Below are positions 43,647 to 54,840 of a stretch of 64,000 nucleotides of DNA, in pieces. The DNA comes from Limnomonas spitsbergensis. Lineage: Eukaryota > Chlorophyta > Chlorophyceae > Chlamydomonadales. Location of the stretch: assembly GCA_037349105.1 (NCBI GenBank), contig JAYJMM010000011.1:310001-374000 (forward strand). The letters run 5' to 3'. Every line of letters starts with the position of its first letter. Position 1 is the first letter of the stretch. The notes beneath the pieces are model-generated. The model did not search any database. It saw only the letters and a list, made by a program, of their open reading frames with translations, and had not been told where the DNA came from. The position numbers and the translations under genes are program-made.

Positions 43647-45648
43647 ATGGGGGGATACAACTGGGTTGAGGCGAAGAAGAGATACCGGGTAAAAGTTCAA
43701 AATTTGAAACCAAGCGAGCGAGCTAGCCTACCAGATGATCTTCAAGGCCTCACTGTTTTGACTGGGGGCTACTTTGCGGCCAAGGGAGATGCTATATGCA
43801 CTGCAGACTGGTGAGATCCTATCCAAACCAGTGGACCATGCCCATGCCTCCTTATTGCTTGCATGACTGTTGGTGTCATAGTGATGGTGTATCACCCCTT
43901 GCCGATCCCTTCTATAACCTGAAAGCTGATAGATACTTTTCCTAGAGGCATCCAAGCTGGTGTCCTCATGCATGTCTTCCTCCATGAGCTCACCCTGGGC
44001 CATGATTCATTACCGAATATCTTGCATTCTGTCCCTTGTCTTACATTCCCATGTCTGCAAAACGAAAAAGCTGTGTGATGTCCAATGTGATAGCTGTGTG
44101 GAGTTCATTGCTTTAAGCGACCATACTTACCGTCTTACCGAAGCTGAAGATATCAATGAGACGCCGGAGTGTTAGTGTGGGTGCGATTATCTGATTATTA
44201 GTAAGAGCATAAAATGACATCACTGTTTTCATATCGGCCCCTTCAGGATCTTGCACAAGCTGGGCCGCGCCACTAACAACCTGCTGTCCGCGGAGGAGCT
44301 GGCTGAGCTGGACGCCATCTCATGGACCGACCTCATGGCGGCGTTCAGGGAAAATGGAAAATCAGTGGCCACAAGGTCGTGCTTCAGCAGCGGCAGCAGC
44401 GCTTACAGAGGGGTATCCTGGCACAAGCAAAGTAGCAACTGGCAGGGTTCAATCAAGGTCGCTGGGATTCAACTTGCACTGGGGAAGTTTGCCTGCGAGG
44501 AGGATGCTGCCCGGGCCTACAATAAGGCAGCCCACTACCTGCACGGCCAGTAAGTTTGAACTCACACATTTAACAACCAAACAAGCGATTTTCTTGTTGG
44601 CGGAATTCTGGTATGCCGAAATATTGGGCTGGTTACCCTAAAGCTGGGTACCCTAAAGCCAGACAGTCAAAGGTAGCGTCAAAATTGTGCTACTGATACC
44701 TCATGTGTTCGACATGCTAATTAGTCAGTGATGACCCGCATGGTAAGACTGGCTAACAAGGCAGGCACTGATTGTCGTTTCTTAAATCCACTACTTCAGG
44801 GCTGCCAGGCTCAATTTCAAGGATGAAGAGCCGGCCCTGCCAGATGACGCCATCATGGCCAGGATCAACAGCTTAAGGGCAGCCCGGGGGGTCAAGGCCA
44901 AGGCTCAGTCCAAGTCATTGATCCAAGCTCCTGCCACTCTTGCATCTTGCAGCCATCATACTGCTGGAGTGGCTGGCGAGACAGATTTGAGTGGTCAAAC
45001 TGCCATTGTGCACCCTGGTCGTGGCACTGATGGCGGCATCCGTCAGAAAGAGCTCATCGGGCTGGTTGAACCCTGTGCTGCATACCCAGCTGTCCCCGCG
45101 GCTGCCACTGGCAGAATTATTCAGGTGGGTCAAAACCTGCGGCAATAGTCTTATCAAAGAGAGCTTGGGAATTGGCATGGCATTAGTTCAGATTTTCAGC
45201 TGATTTGAATTTGAGGCAACAGCCTTGTCAAGGAGCTTTGGGATTCAAATTTGCAGGTCGCAGATTTAAATTTCAGATCCCAGATGCAAATTTGTAGGTG
45301 GATTATTATGTAGCCCTTTGAACTCGAAAAAGGGAAAAGGACTGGAGCATGTCACCTTTGTATTATCTTGATCTGGGTACCTTGGACATGTCTGCTGGGC
45401 TCAAGTTGACCATATATCTTGTCATTCTATTTAAATCCTCAACCCAGCCAGCCACGTCTGCAGCCATACACCTGAGCTCCCCAAGGATTGTTGAGCCAAG
45501 TTTTTACCGGGCTGTCATGTTTAAACCGAGCCTGCCAACCTTTCATGAGTTTATGTGCACCTCTTGCTGTTGACAGGCCACAGGAGACGCTGCTGGAGTC
45601 CAGATCCAGGCAGCCATGATGAAGCGCATGAGGAGGAAAAAGATATGA
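43647..45648 (+). CDS. AP2-domain DNA-binding protein, 287 aa
   Basis: Four exons: 43647-43810, 44247-44549, 44800-45124 and 45577-45648 (TGA). All introns are GT-AG and all phases agree (2, 2, 0), giving 287 residues. Residues about 107-162 form an AP2/ERF-type DNA-binding domain: AYRGVSWHKQSSNWQGSI for the beta sheet, then EEDAARAYNKAAHYLHG for the helix, followed by AARLNF as is usual after this domain. The N-terminal 55 residues (MGGYNWVEAKKRYRVKVQNL onward) are shared with the loci at 48854 and 62905. The C terminus MMKRMRRKKI is a likely nuclear localisation signal. The ATG is supported because it is conserved in the two related loci, with stop codons just upstream there. A chlorophyte-type TGTAA lies at 45774-45778. 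Probably a transcription factor; targets unknown. Confidence 0.9.
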
Positions 45649-46048
45649 GCAGCTTAAGCCGCTGGCGATAATACCAGCAGTGAGTGCCATGACTCAGCAG
45701 AGGAGCAGCACATATGTCAGAATGCAGCACGAGGAACCCCTGCATTCTCGTCTGCATGCATTACGAGACGACATGTAACTCTCTGAACCTGCAGCTGCGC
45801 GCCAATGTCCGTTGCGTGCACGTGTGCCCCCCCCCCCCTCCATGGAATGTCTTGTGGGTTCACATGGGTTCTTCTTTTGCCTTGCAACAAATGTATCCAG
45901 AAGACACCGGCCCGTTATTGCCCTCGTTTTGTAGGCTATTTGGATGACGCACGGATCAATCGAGGCCCGGCAAGCATGGATGTGGACTGCGGCATGGACT
46001 GTTAGCATATGAGTATTACAGCTTGCCCACTTTCCTTATCTTTTTTGG

Positions 46049-46102
46049 CCGCCGAGCGGCCGAGCCTTCTTGTGTATGGCCAAAAAGTGTAACGTCATGG
46101 AC
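46049..46102 (+). mobile_element. Family A end fragment
   Basis: GCGGCCGAGCCTTCTTGTGT is followed by AAAGTGTAACGTCATGGAC. It is bracketed by TTTTTGGCC and GGCCAAAAA, which could pair. It lies about 400 bp downstream of the AP2 stop codon. Confidence 0.5.
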
Positions 46103-46565
46103 AGTTTGCACACAGGCATTGGAAACCAAATACTGGACATAGTCACTCAAACACGAGTTCGCCATGGCCGTCAAAACTGTAATGATAGTTCTGAAAACAA
46201 AAGATTAAAGATCTGTTGAAGATTCTGGATGTCCCATCAGGTGTTGCCGAGTGCAGCTGATTTTATGCTGCTGCTGCTGCTGCTGCTAATGCTGCTGCTG
46301 CTATTGAAGAGCCCCGGGATTCCTGGGAAAACCACTTGAGTGTGGCTGATCTTGCTTCTGGTGCTTTTGAAGGCCCTCGGAATTTCTTGGTGGCGCTCTC
46401 CTGACATATTTAGAAGGGTTATAGAATATTTATTTGAAAAGACGACCAGCAAGCACCACTGGCGTGATGGAACATGGGTATTTTTTAGGACAGCGTAACA
46501 AAAACAAATGTGTTTAGATGGATTACCAGTAACCCTTAACCCTAAACCCTATGCAGATTGATGCA

Positions 46566-46571
46566 AATATA

Positions 46572-46640
<69 letters not shown>
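46566..46640. repeat. (TA)n microsatellite
   Basis: An uninterrupted TA tract of about 60 bases. Just upstream (46530-46550) is a single ACCCTTAACCCTAAACCC telomere-like string. Confidence 0.98.
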
Positions 46641-46645
<5 letters not shown>

Positions 46646-47074
46646 TATATTTTGGGAAACAACACATGTAACGCATCTGTTTGCTATGAGGCCACCATCG
46701 GCAAGCCGCCTTCAGATGCTCCTCTAAACTGCCCGATGGGGTTCAAACGAGGATTGGCACACGGTTGCCAGCTCAATCGGCAAGACAGGACACAATTAGG
46801 ATGTGCTGTAGATGACATCTTACTGATGTTACACCTCTAGGCCAGGCTGAAACGAAGCTCGGAAAACAAAAAGTCGGCTAGGACAGTCAAGTGAGAAGGC
46901 ACTAGATGAAGAAAGGATAGCAAGTTCACCCACCAAACAACAAGAACACAAAGTTCAGGCCCTGCCCCTGGAAATACTAGCCTTCATTTAGTTAAACTAC
47001 GTTGCTGACATGTAGCTGAGTCAGAAAGGAAACTGGAGAGAGTCCTCCCATCCCGCTGTCATCCTATAAAGCAT

Positions 47075-48505
47075 GGTACCGTCCTGCCTGCGGCGTGTAC
47101 CAACCTGCCTGCAGCATGTACCCCCATGCCTGCAGCGGTACCACCCTGTCTGCAGCATGTACCCCCATGCCTGCAGCGGTACCACCCTGTCTGCAGCATG
47201 TACCCCCATGCCGGCAGCGGTACCGCCCTGCCTGCTGCGTGTACCGCCCTGCCTGCAGCGTGTACCGCCCTGTTTACAGTGTGTACCGCCTTGCCTGCAG
47301 CGTGTACCACCCTGTTTACAGTGTGTACCGCCTTGCCTGCAGCGTGTACCCCCCCTGCCTGCAGAGTGTACCGCACTTCCTGCAGCGTGTGTCGCCCTGC
47401 CTGCAGCGTGTACCGCCCTGCCTGCAGCGTGTACCGCCCTGCCTGCAGCGTGTACCGCCCTGCCTGCAGCGTGTACCGCCCTGCCTGCAGCGTGTACCGC
47501 CCTGCCTGCAGCGGGTACTGCCCTGCCTACAGCGTGTACCGCCCTGCCTGCAGCGTGTACCGCCCTGCCTGCAGCGTGTACCGCCCTGCCTGCAGCGTGT
47601 ACCACCCTGCCTGCAGGGTGTACCGCCCTGCCTGCAGCGTGTACCGCCCTACCTACAGCGTGTACCGCCCTGCCTGCAGCGTGTACCGCCCTACCTACAG
47701 CGTGTACCGCCCTGCCTGCAGCGTGTACCGCCCTGCCTGCAGCGTGTACCGCCCTACCTACAGCGTGCACCGCCCTGCCTGCAGCGTGTACCGCCCTACC
47801 TACAGCGTGTACCGCCCTGCCTGCAGCGTGTTCCGCCCTACCTACAGCGTGTACCGCCCTGCCTGCAGCGTGTACTGCCCTGCCAGCAGCGTGTACTGCC
47901 CTGCCTACAGCGTGTACCGCCCTGCCTGCAGCGTGTACCGCCCTGCCTGCAGCGTGTACCGCCCTGCCTGCAGCGTGTACCGCCCTACCTACAGCGTGTA
48001 CCGCCCTGCCTGCAGCGTGTACCGCCCTGCCTGCAGCGTGTACCGCCCTGCCTGCAGCGTGTACCGCCCTGCCTGCAGCGGGTACCGCCCTACCTACAGC
48101 GTGTACCGCCCTGCCTGCAGCGTGCACCGCCCTGCCTGCAGCGTGTACCGCCCTGCCTGCAGCGTGCACCGCCCTGCCTGCAGCGTGTACCGCCCTACCT
48201 ACAGCGTGTACCGCCCTGCCTGCAGCGTGTACCGCCCTACCTACAGCGTGTACCGCCCTGCCTGCAGCGTGTACCGCCCTGCCTGCAGCGTGTACTGCCC
48301 TGCCTGCAGCGTGTACCGCCCTGCCTACAGCGTGTACCGCCCTGCCTGCAGCGTGTACCGCTCTGCCTGCAGCATGTACCGCCCTGCCTGCAGCGTGTAC
48401 CGCCCTACCTACAGCGTGTACCGCCCTGCCTGCAGCGTGTACCGCCCTACCTACAGCGTGTACCGCCCTGCCTGCAGCGTGTACTGCCCTGCCTGCAGTA
48501 TGAAC
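47075..48505. repeat. 21-bp satellite, about 67 copies
   Basis: The unit is GTACCGCCCTGCCTGCAGCGT. Two main variants alternate irregularly: CCTGCCTGCAG and CCTACCTACAG. The first few copies (47080-47230) are diverged. Being seven codons long, it opens four frames at once (minus HAAGRAV; plus PALPAACTALPAACT and others), of 460-513 codons. It ends about 350 bp before the second AP2-like first exon. Confidence 0.95.
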
Positions 48506-48509
48506 TAAA

Positions 48510-49585
48510 GTGTGAGGAGTTTGGACCGCGTTTCCAATTTCGTGAGGCCGCAACTTCGCCACTCACGCTGAATATTCTGCGATTCAAATAATAACAATTT
48601 ACTGCAGACTGGCTCATTTCAACCTTACTAGGTGCTGCCAACGTCGGAGTTGACGACTGTGCGTGCCGTGTTTTGCGACGTCGATCACGGTACCAGCCTT
48701 GGGTGTACGTCGTTTCCTCCTCAAAATACACTGTTCAAATACTCTGACGTGCGCTACGTAATTGATGTATACACCGGTGTGTCTGATACATTCACGTCAA
48801 GTCATCGGCCTGAACATTTGTTCCTGTCCATTCATTGCTAATAAATCAGCTCCATGGGGGGGTACTGCTAGTTGGAATGAGGTGGCAATGAAATAGCAGG
48901 TGCTCGTTGGTGCACTCAAACCAAGCGAGCGAGCAAGCCTACCAGATCATCTTCAGCACCTTCCTGTGTTAACTGGAGGCTGCTTTTCGGCCGAGGGAGA
49001 TGCTGCATGCGCTGCAGACAAGTGAGATCCAATCCAAACCAGTATGCTCAGCGAGCCTTGCCTTATTACAGCTGGTATCATAACGTATCACCACATGCCG
49101 AGCCCTTCCATAACATACAAAACAGCAGGCATTTTTTTGGAGGGGCGTCAAAGGCCTAGTCCTCACATCTTCCATGATGAGCCCACCCTAGGCCCACCAT
49201 GTAGCTCACATACATTCGTCCCTGGTGTAACATTCCCATGGCTTCAAATAATAAAGCTGTATGTCCCAATCTCTCTGGTCCCAATGGGTTAGCTGCAAGA
49301 CGCTGCTTGCTTCAAGGGACCATATATATATATATACTTAGTTATGCAAGCTGGCAATGAGGCGTTGGAGTGTTAGTGTGTGATGATCTGATTCTGAGTC
49401 ATCGCATACAAATGACATCACATCGTCTCCATATTGGCCCCTTCAGAATCTTGCACTAGCTGGGCCACGTCACCAACGGCGTGCTGTCCGCTGAGGAGCT
49501 AGCTGAGGTGGAGGCCCTCTCATGGACCGACCTCATGGCGGCGTGCAGGGCCAACAATAAATCATCAGCCACCGGGTCGTGGCCA
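48510..49585 (+). pseudogene. Pseudogene of the AP2 gene (second locus)
   Basis: The promoter-like block (48510-48853) and the first exon (48854-49021, same ATGGGGGG start and GTGAGATCC donor) match the AP2 gene. The exon reads MGGYC then a stop, with a second stop soon after. The exon 2 counterpart starts after TTCAG at about 49446, has TAG where the AP2 gene has AAG, keeps LSAEELAEVEALSWTDLMAA and is lost after about 49580, before the AP2 domain. The gene is broken three ways and ends in unrelated repeat sequence. Confidence 0.8.
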
Positions 49586-49724
49586 TCATGGCCACTAGGG
49601 CCAAGCCACCCAACAAGACCACTAGGAAACAGCTACAAATTTCACAGGCCCCCCTTAGTAGCTGCTGATGGCTCCTGCCATATATTTCACGTGTGCCTTT
49701 TGCGTGCATCATTACCCTGCCAGC

Positions 49725-49800
49725 CACCCACCTGCCGCCTCTGGGCAAGCAAACTTCCGCGATCACTTCCTCAAAGATACCCAGCATGCCCACCCTTCAG
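49725..49800 (-). pseudogene. Lone exon cassette copy
   Basis: The minus-strand reading VGMLGIFEEVIAEVCLPRGG, then R and a GTGGGTGG donor, matches the cassette layout at 39.9 kb. It follows directly on the truncated AP2-like exon 2, so the truncation may be a junction with cassette-bearing DNA. Confidence 0.5.
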
Positions 49801-49929
49801 CAGGTGGCCTCCCCTTGCTCTTAGTGCCTGAGTTCAATCCCCTTCATGTTGCGTTGCTAATTCAGAAGTGTCCCCAAAAATTCAAGTTCTTGGGTATCAT
49901 TCAGGGCCCAGAGGTGTAATTTCCTTGAC

Positions 49930-52380
49930 ACAGGGATGGGAAGCCTTCAATTTGAACTGGCACAGTGTATTTCAAATCTTGACAATTCCCCTACAACCGA
50001 TGCCTCTCGCCGGGTGTGGACATCTGCGGCTGGATGAGGGATTGGATCTCTCTGTTTCAAGAGATCCATTGCCTGATCAAATAGCACGTCAGTTAGGTGT
50101 TCGGGCTCACATCATCCGTGGGGCCTAATTCCACGAAGAACAGTACGGGGCTGGCTGCCATCAACATATGACTATATGAGCATGGCAAACAGAACAGCAG
50201 TTGAGGCAGCTTTGTCAGTACCCTTAAACGGGATAGGGTCTGCGCACCCCTGCTGAGAACCAATATATCAAATTCGTCGCGCAGGCAGGAAATACCGCGC
50301 TTGTGCAGCTGAATCTTTTGCGATTTTTTATATTTGGTGCCGGAATACTGTACGCACTCCGCGAGCCCCCCGAAATGTTGTTAATTGTTATTCTGCCGCG
50401 CACCACTCCGTGCACCTCCAAAATTAATTAATTAAACGCAGAGTCAACCGGTTTTACAGTATACCGGCATAAGGATTATGACATGGCAGGGGGGTTTCAG
50501 ATCCCCTGGGCTGAACCAGCCATTAGCTCTAACTTCCATATCTTTGATCAGCAATGCTGCAGACTTCCCTGATGAGTAGTATGATTCAAGCAATTTTAAA
50601 TCAGCGATGGGGCATGCTGGTGGCTACTGATGCTACACAAACTAACTCCTTGATTATTGAATAGGCAGCCGCAGGGCCAATGTGGATCAGACCTTGATGA
50701 GCCTGTGGCCGGTGGGCCAGGCAGCATGGCTTGCAGCGCTAGGTCAGCTGAGCCGTAGGCCATGATGTAACTGAACTGTTGCTATAGGACAATAAAAGAC
50801 AGTGGCGTGGCTGCTGCTGCAGCTCAATCACTCCCTGATCAGCCATATGGCATCACGTGAACCGGTGAACGCAATCAGCCAAAGCTTTTTATGAAATGGC
50901 CAGGCATAATGAAACGTTACAGAGAATTTAGAGGGAGCTAGATGATCAGTTTGGCATTGGTACTCATAGACATGCACCGACAGGGCGACAGATAGAGTGA
51001 CCGCATGGGACACGCCCCTTGCGTTGGATGGCCCTTGTCCCTTGCATGGCGCATGGCACCTACTCCATGCATGGATTACATGCCATATTCCCAATTGCAT
51101 GACCCATGCCACTTGCATTGGATGGCACGTCCAGTGGGCCCCACCCATATAAAATGGAAGCAAGCACAATGCTAGATTATCACGCGATGGAAGGTATTCA
51201 GCTGTGTCTTCCCTAAGCTTTCGTGGCTCTCACCTCCAAGAGTCAAATAAGCTGGTACTCGGCTTCCTTTCCGTTGATGCCACGACGGGATTCGCCTAGC
51301 ACTGAGTGGCTCCTTTGCGGAGCGTCTCCCTCTGTTATATCTCTCTCGTCGTAGCCTCGAAGTCTTCGCCTCTGGATCAATTATAATTCAGCAGGCCTAT
51401 CGCTAGATCCACGATGTTCGCTCGAGACTGGTGCACAGGACGTACTGCGCACTCTGTTTTGAATTTAAACATGAAAACGGTGGAATGGGGCTAGATGCAC
51501 ACGTGTTAAGATTTTAAAATATGACCTGCGACCTGGCAAATCCGCATCGATGAGCCCCCCTGTTTGAGGCCAAGGATCACCGATCAATTATTTCAGGGCG
51601 TGCGATTTGAGTGTGAAAATACAGGTGTGGATATATTTTGAACCCGCTGTTTCTGTTCCCTCCCGAACGCCCCGTCCCGGAAGTCCACGCTTGTGACAAG
51701 AGGCATAAGCATGCTCTGTCAGTTCCCCCGGCTATGGTCACGCAGTGAAATAAACAGTGTGCAAGGGCCTTCATAATGCTTACATTCAGCTTCGGGAAAA
51801 GACGTTCACGCCGGCCATCTCGGGCCATGTGACACACTGCGGGAGCGTAGGAGGACTACCCCAATGGCACCCATCGTTGCCTTCATAATTGCCAGCGTAC
51901 TTCACGCCTGGATCTATAACTGCAACGTGGTAGGCGGGTGGGTGGGCTAGGGGGGTCCTCCATTAGTCCATTCCTCATTTCCTCTCACATGAGAACATCT
52001 CTTGCATGCATGTCGCCTAAGCTATGATTCCTTCCTCACCCCATGCATGACGACGGCATTATTTTTGCCCCTCACATTTTACGCGGTAGGTTTCATCCTC
52101 AGTTCCCGTTCCACACCCACTCGCACTGCATGAACTGGGGCATGAACTGGGGCACTGGGGTGGTTTTGGTTGGCAAGGGGTGGTCCTCAATTCCTCACCT
52201 TTGATGCATGCAACAGGGCGGCGGAGGTACTTAAATGATGTCACACTGGTGGTTTCCGTACCCATAGGTCTCTCCTCTTTGCTGAGGAATTAAACACGCT
52301 AAAGAGATCCTCTCTCTCCCACTGCCCCCCTGTCTAGATCAGCAAGCTCCATGTTCCTGCCCCCCTCATTCAGGAATAAG
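49930..52380. other. No gene recognised; possible promoter-like stretch
   Basis: A TATA-like CATATAAAATGG is at 51147-51158, downstream of a CATGG/TTGCATGG-rich stretch (50990-51130), but no exon was found after it. Open frames are short. AGGGCGG(C/T)GGAGGTACTTA occurs at about 52214 and 52519 as a dispersed direct repeat. Confidence 0.35.
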
Positions 52381-52384
52381 GGTG

Positions 52385-52500
52385 GCATTGTTGCACCATG
52401 GTTCTGGTTGTGCATGGTAGCTGGACTTCAGGTTGTTCATCCCCCACCATCTCCACTCGGCCGAGCGTTCGGCAGGGCCCAGCGTGCATGCATCCTTCTC
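52385..52500 (+). repeat. Dispersed repeat family B
   Basis: GCACCATGGTTCTGGTTGTG, then CATGGTAGCTGGA, a CC(C)CACC stretch, CGGCCGAGCG and GTGCATGCATCCTTCT. Related copies lie at about 11735-11850 and 54605-54720, in the same order of motifs. It resembles family A in the CGGCCGAG block but has a different end. Confidence 0.55.
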
Positions 52501-52839
52501 AACCTCTGGTGCATGCAGCAGGGCGGTGGAGGTACTTATAAATCACTCTGTTGGCATCCATACCCAGAATTCCTTTCCTATTTAGTTGTTGAGGGCATGG
52601 ACCTGGACAGGCTGGGGAATTCTTCAGATTTCCTTTTCTTTCTGGGTTGGTCCTTCCTACTTTCTCTCATGTCCCCTCTTAGACTCTGTTGCTTTACCCC
52701 CCGCTATTTGGCAGTCGGTCGCCCACGCGGCCGAGCCTTTTGAGTAGGGCCAAGAGGTGGACCATCAAATTCGGGGAGTCTGGCAATAGTCTGGCCTAAG
52801 GTCTGGATTGTGCAGGTGTTGCTACACTCATTGGCATGA

Positions 52840-52965
52840 CATGGCATGATACGGCGCAATATAGCACAAGTTATGCCGGATTGTGCTACCAAAGTGCCAC
52901 AATACGGCTCGATATGGCTCGATACGTTACATGTTCAGCCGGATTGATTGTGCTACCATGCATGC
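52840..52965. repeat. Dispersed repeat with CGGATTGTGCTACCA motif, two tandem copies
   Basis: ATACGGCGCAATATAGCACA, then GCCGGATTGTGCTACCA, then a second diverged copy (ATACGGCTCGATATGG to GCCGGATTGATTGTGCTACC). A third copy lies at 27706-27755 inside the membrane-exon cluster. Confidence 0.65.
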
Positions 52966-52984
52966 TCATCGGCGGTCCATGCTC

Positions 52985-53260
52985 ATGCCGCTTCCCTTAG
53001 TTTGTCCCCTGATGAACTACAAGTTGTTATAGCATGAAGCAGCTGACAACTCAGGATCTAGATATCGATGGCTTGTTTCCTTCGGTCTGCAAGGCAGGAT
53101 GCCGCCACATGCATGGTATGAACAAAGTAAATGGGATGGGGACAGCATCGATCATCAGACTAATAATCGGCGGGCCATGCTCATGCCGCCCCCCTTTGTT
53201 CCCTGATGAGCTACAACTAAGTTGTTATAGCATGAAGCAGCTGACAACTCAGGGTTTTGC
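52985..53260. repeat. Direct duplication of about 55 bp
   Basis: CCCTGATGA(A/G)CTACAA with GTTGTTATAGCATGAAGCAG and CTGACAACTCAGG occurs at about 53003 and 53198, each preceded by CGG(T/C)(C/G)CATGCTCATGCCGC. Copies are about 195 bp apart. Confidence 0.75.
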
Positions 53261-53582
53261 CACCATTCACCAATCCATGAACCAGCATACCAGTTCTAGC
53301 ATGACATGCACCATCTACATGTATTCGATCTTGATTTTCGCATTGCGTGGCCATGTACAACCACGATTTAGATGGCAGCGTTACTTACTATGCAAATCGG
53401 CTAGCAGTCCATCTCATTTGATTGATCGATTGATTGCCGCGCACTCATCGTGATTGATTGAGTACGTACACCAAGCAACCCTACTTATTACACACTACTT
53501 TTTCCAGCATGGAAATCATCGAGATAAAACGGTTGTATGCGTAAGATCTGTGTTGGCTAGCTTCTATTGTTCGGACCCACAG

Positions 53583-53741
53583 AAAAAAAACTGTTTGGTT
53601 TGGCATGGCGACGACACGGACGTTCCGACTGCTGCATCTCCGGGATCTCGACCCCGCCACTACTCGCTTACCAAGCGCATCGAGGGCTGCTCCGATAACT
53701 GGGACACGCGACAGTCTTACGAATACCCAGTCTACGTCTGA
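53583..53741 (+). CDS. Possible terminal exon, unknown protein
   Basis: After an acceptor (GGACCCACAG) the frame runs 52 codons to TGA with ordinary composition: NCLVWHGDDTDVPTAASPGS, then RPRHYSLTKRIEGCSDNWDT and RQSYEYPVYV. Codons are GC-ending, as in the supported genes. The upstream exons were not found. No family is recognised. Confidence 0.35.
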   Translation, partial: KKNCLVWHGDDTDVPTAASPGSRPRHYSLTKRIEGCSDNWDTRQSYEYPVYV

Positions 53742-54840
53742 GGTACTGACCGAGTACTCGATTGCATAATGTCACGGTCTGCTTGGCTGCTTACTTTCGT
53801 TGTGTTGTGTCATTCGCTTCCGTTACTAGGGCTTTCCGTCATCAGGCAGGCAGTCCGTGCTAGCACGGATCTCTGGCTCCCCCCTATCTGTGTTGTGCCA
53901 TCACCAGCTAAAACTCCTGAGGTTCACACTTAGTAACTCTATTAATAGAATCTGAGCACGAACTAAACTCATAAATGTTTTGTCAACTTCGTTAGAAAGA
54001 ATGAAAGCCTGATGACACATACCATCTCCTGCGTGGCTATCTTACTTACTACTGGTGATGCATGTACCCATAATGGCACTCCGCCAGCACGTGATGAAGC
54101 AGCACATAGCTGAACAATATCCGTCCTTATGGCCCAGTAGAGTGGTCTACTGCCTGCCCTTAACAGTAAGATGGCACTTATATATGCTTCTTCATTACAA
54201 GAGACGACAATCGGCCGCCCTAACTAATAAAACAGTGCCCAGTGCCTTGATGCCCATATATTTTGGTTACATTTTATTTATTTGTTAAGTGTTTAATTTG
54301 TTAAGTGTGGGACAACGCTGCTTTACTGGCCAAGCTATGATCCATGCCACCCAGTTCCCCATGATCGACGGGGCGAACGTTTTTTTCTTGTTTTTCATGC
54401 TATATGTCTTCATACAGGCACAGGCACTATGGGGTTCATTCCCACGCCACTGTCGTGGTTGTGTGCTAGTTGCTTGCCCAGGGGGGTCACTGGTTTTCGC
54501 TTTCTGTCCTAGTGTATCAAGTGCCTGTACCGGTTTACGGGCACATGTCCCATGCATCAAGTGTAATGCTCTGTTGGACTGTAAAAACTTCACATACGTC
54601 AATCATGACATTGCATGGTTGATAGCTGGAATTCAGATTTTTGCTTATCCCCTACCAGCTCAATGCGGCCGAGCACTCTTCAGCAGGTCCCACGGAGTTG
54701 TACATGCATCCACCTTTGAAAACCCTAAAGCTCCGTAGTTTCTTTAACCTCCACACCCCATCCCAGTAGGGAATGCAAAGTTTCATTTTCCCTCTTCACC
54801 TGCCCTCCTGTTTATCCCCTCCCTCCCAAAACCAAGCAAG

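Noticed and set aside
47021..48591. Open frames of 460-513 codons on both strands (HAAGRAV and PALPAACT repeats)
   Set aside because: Produced by a seven-codon satellite unit lacking stops in several frames; no unique protein sequence at either end.
51147..51420. LTR-type promoter with TATA box
   Set aside because: A TATAAAA is present, but I found no matching second terminal repeat, primer binding site or polyprotein in the window.
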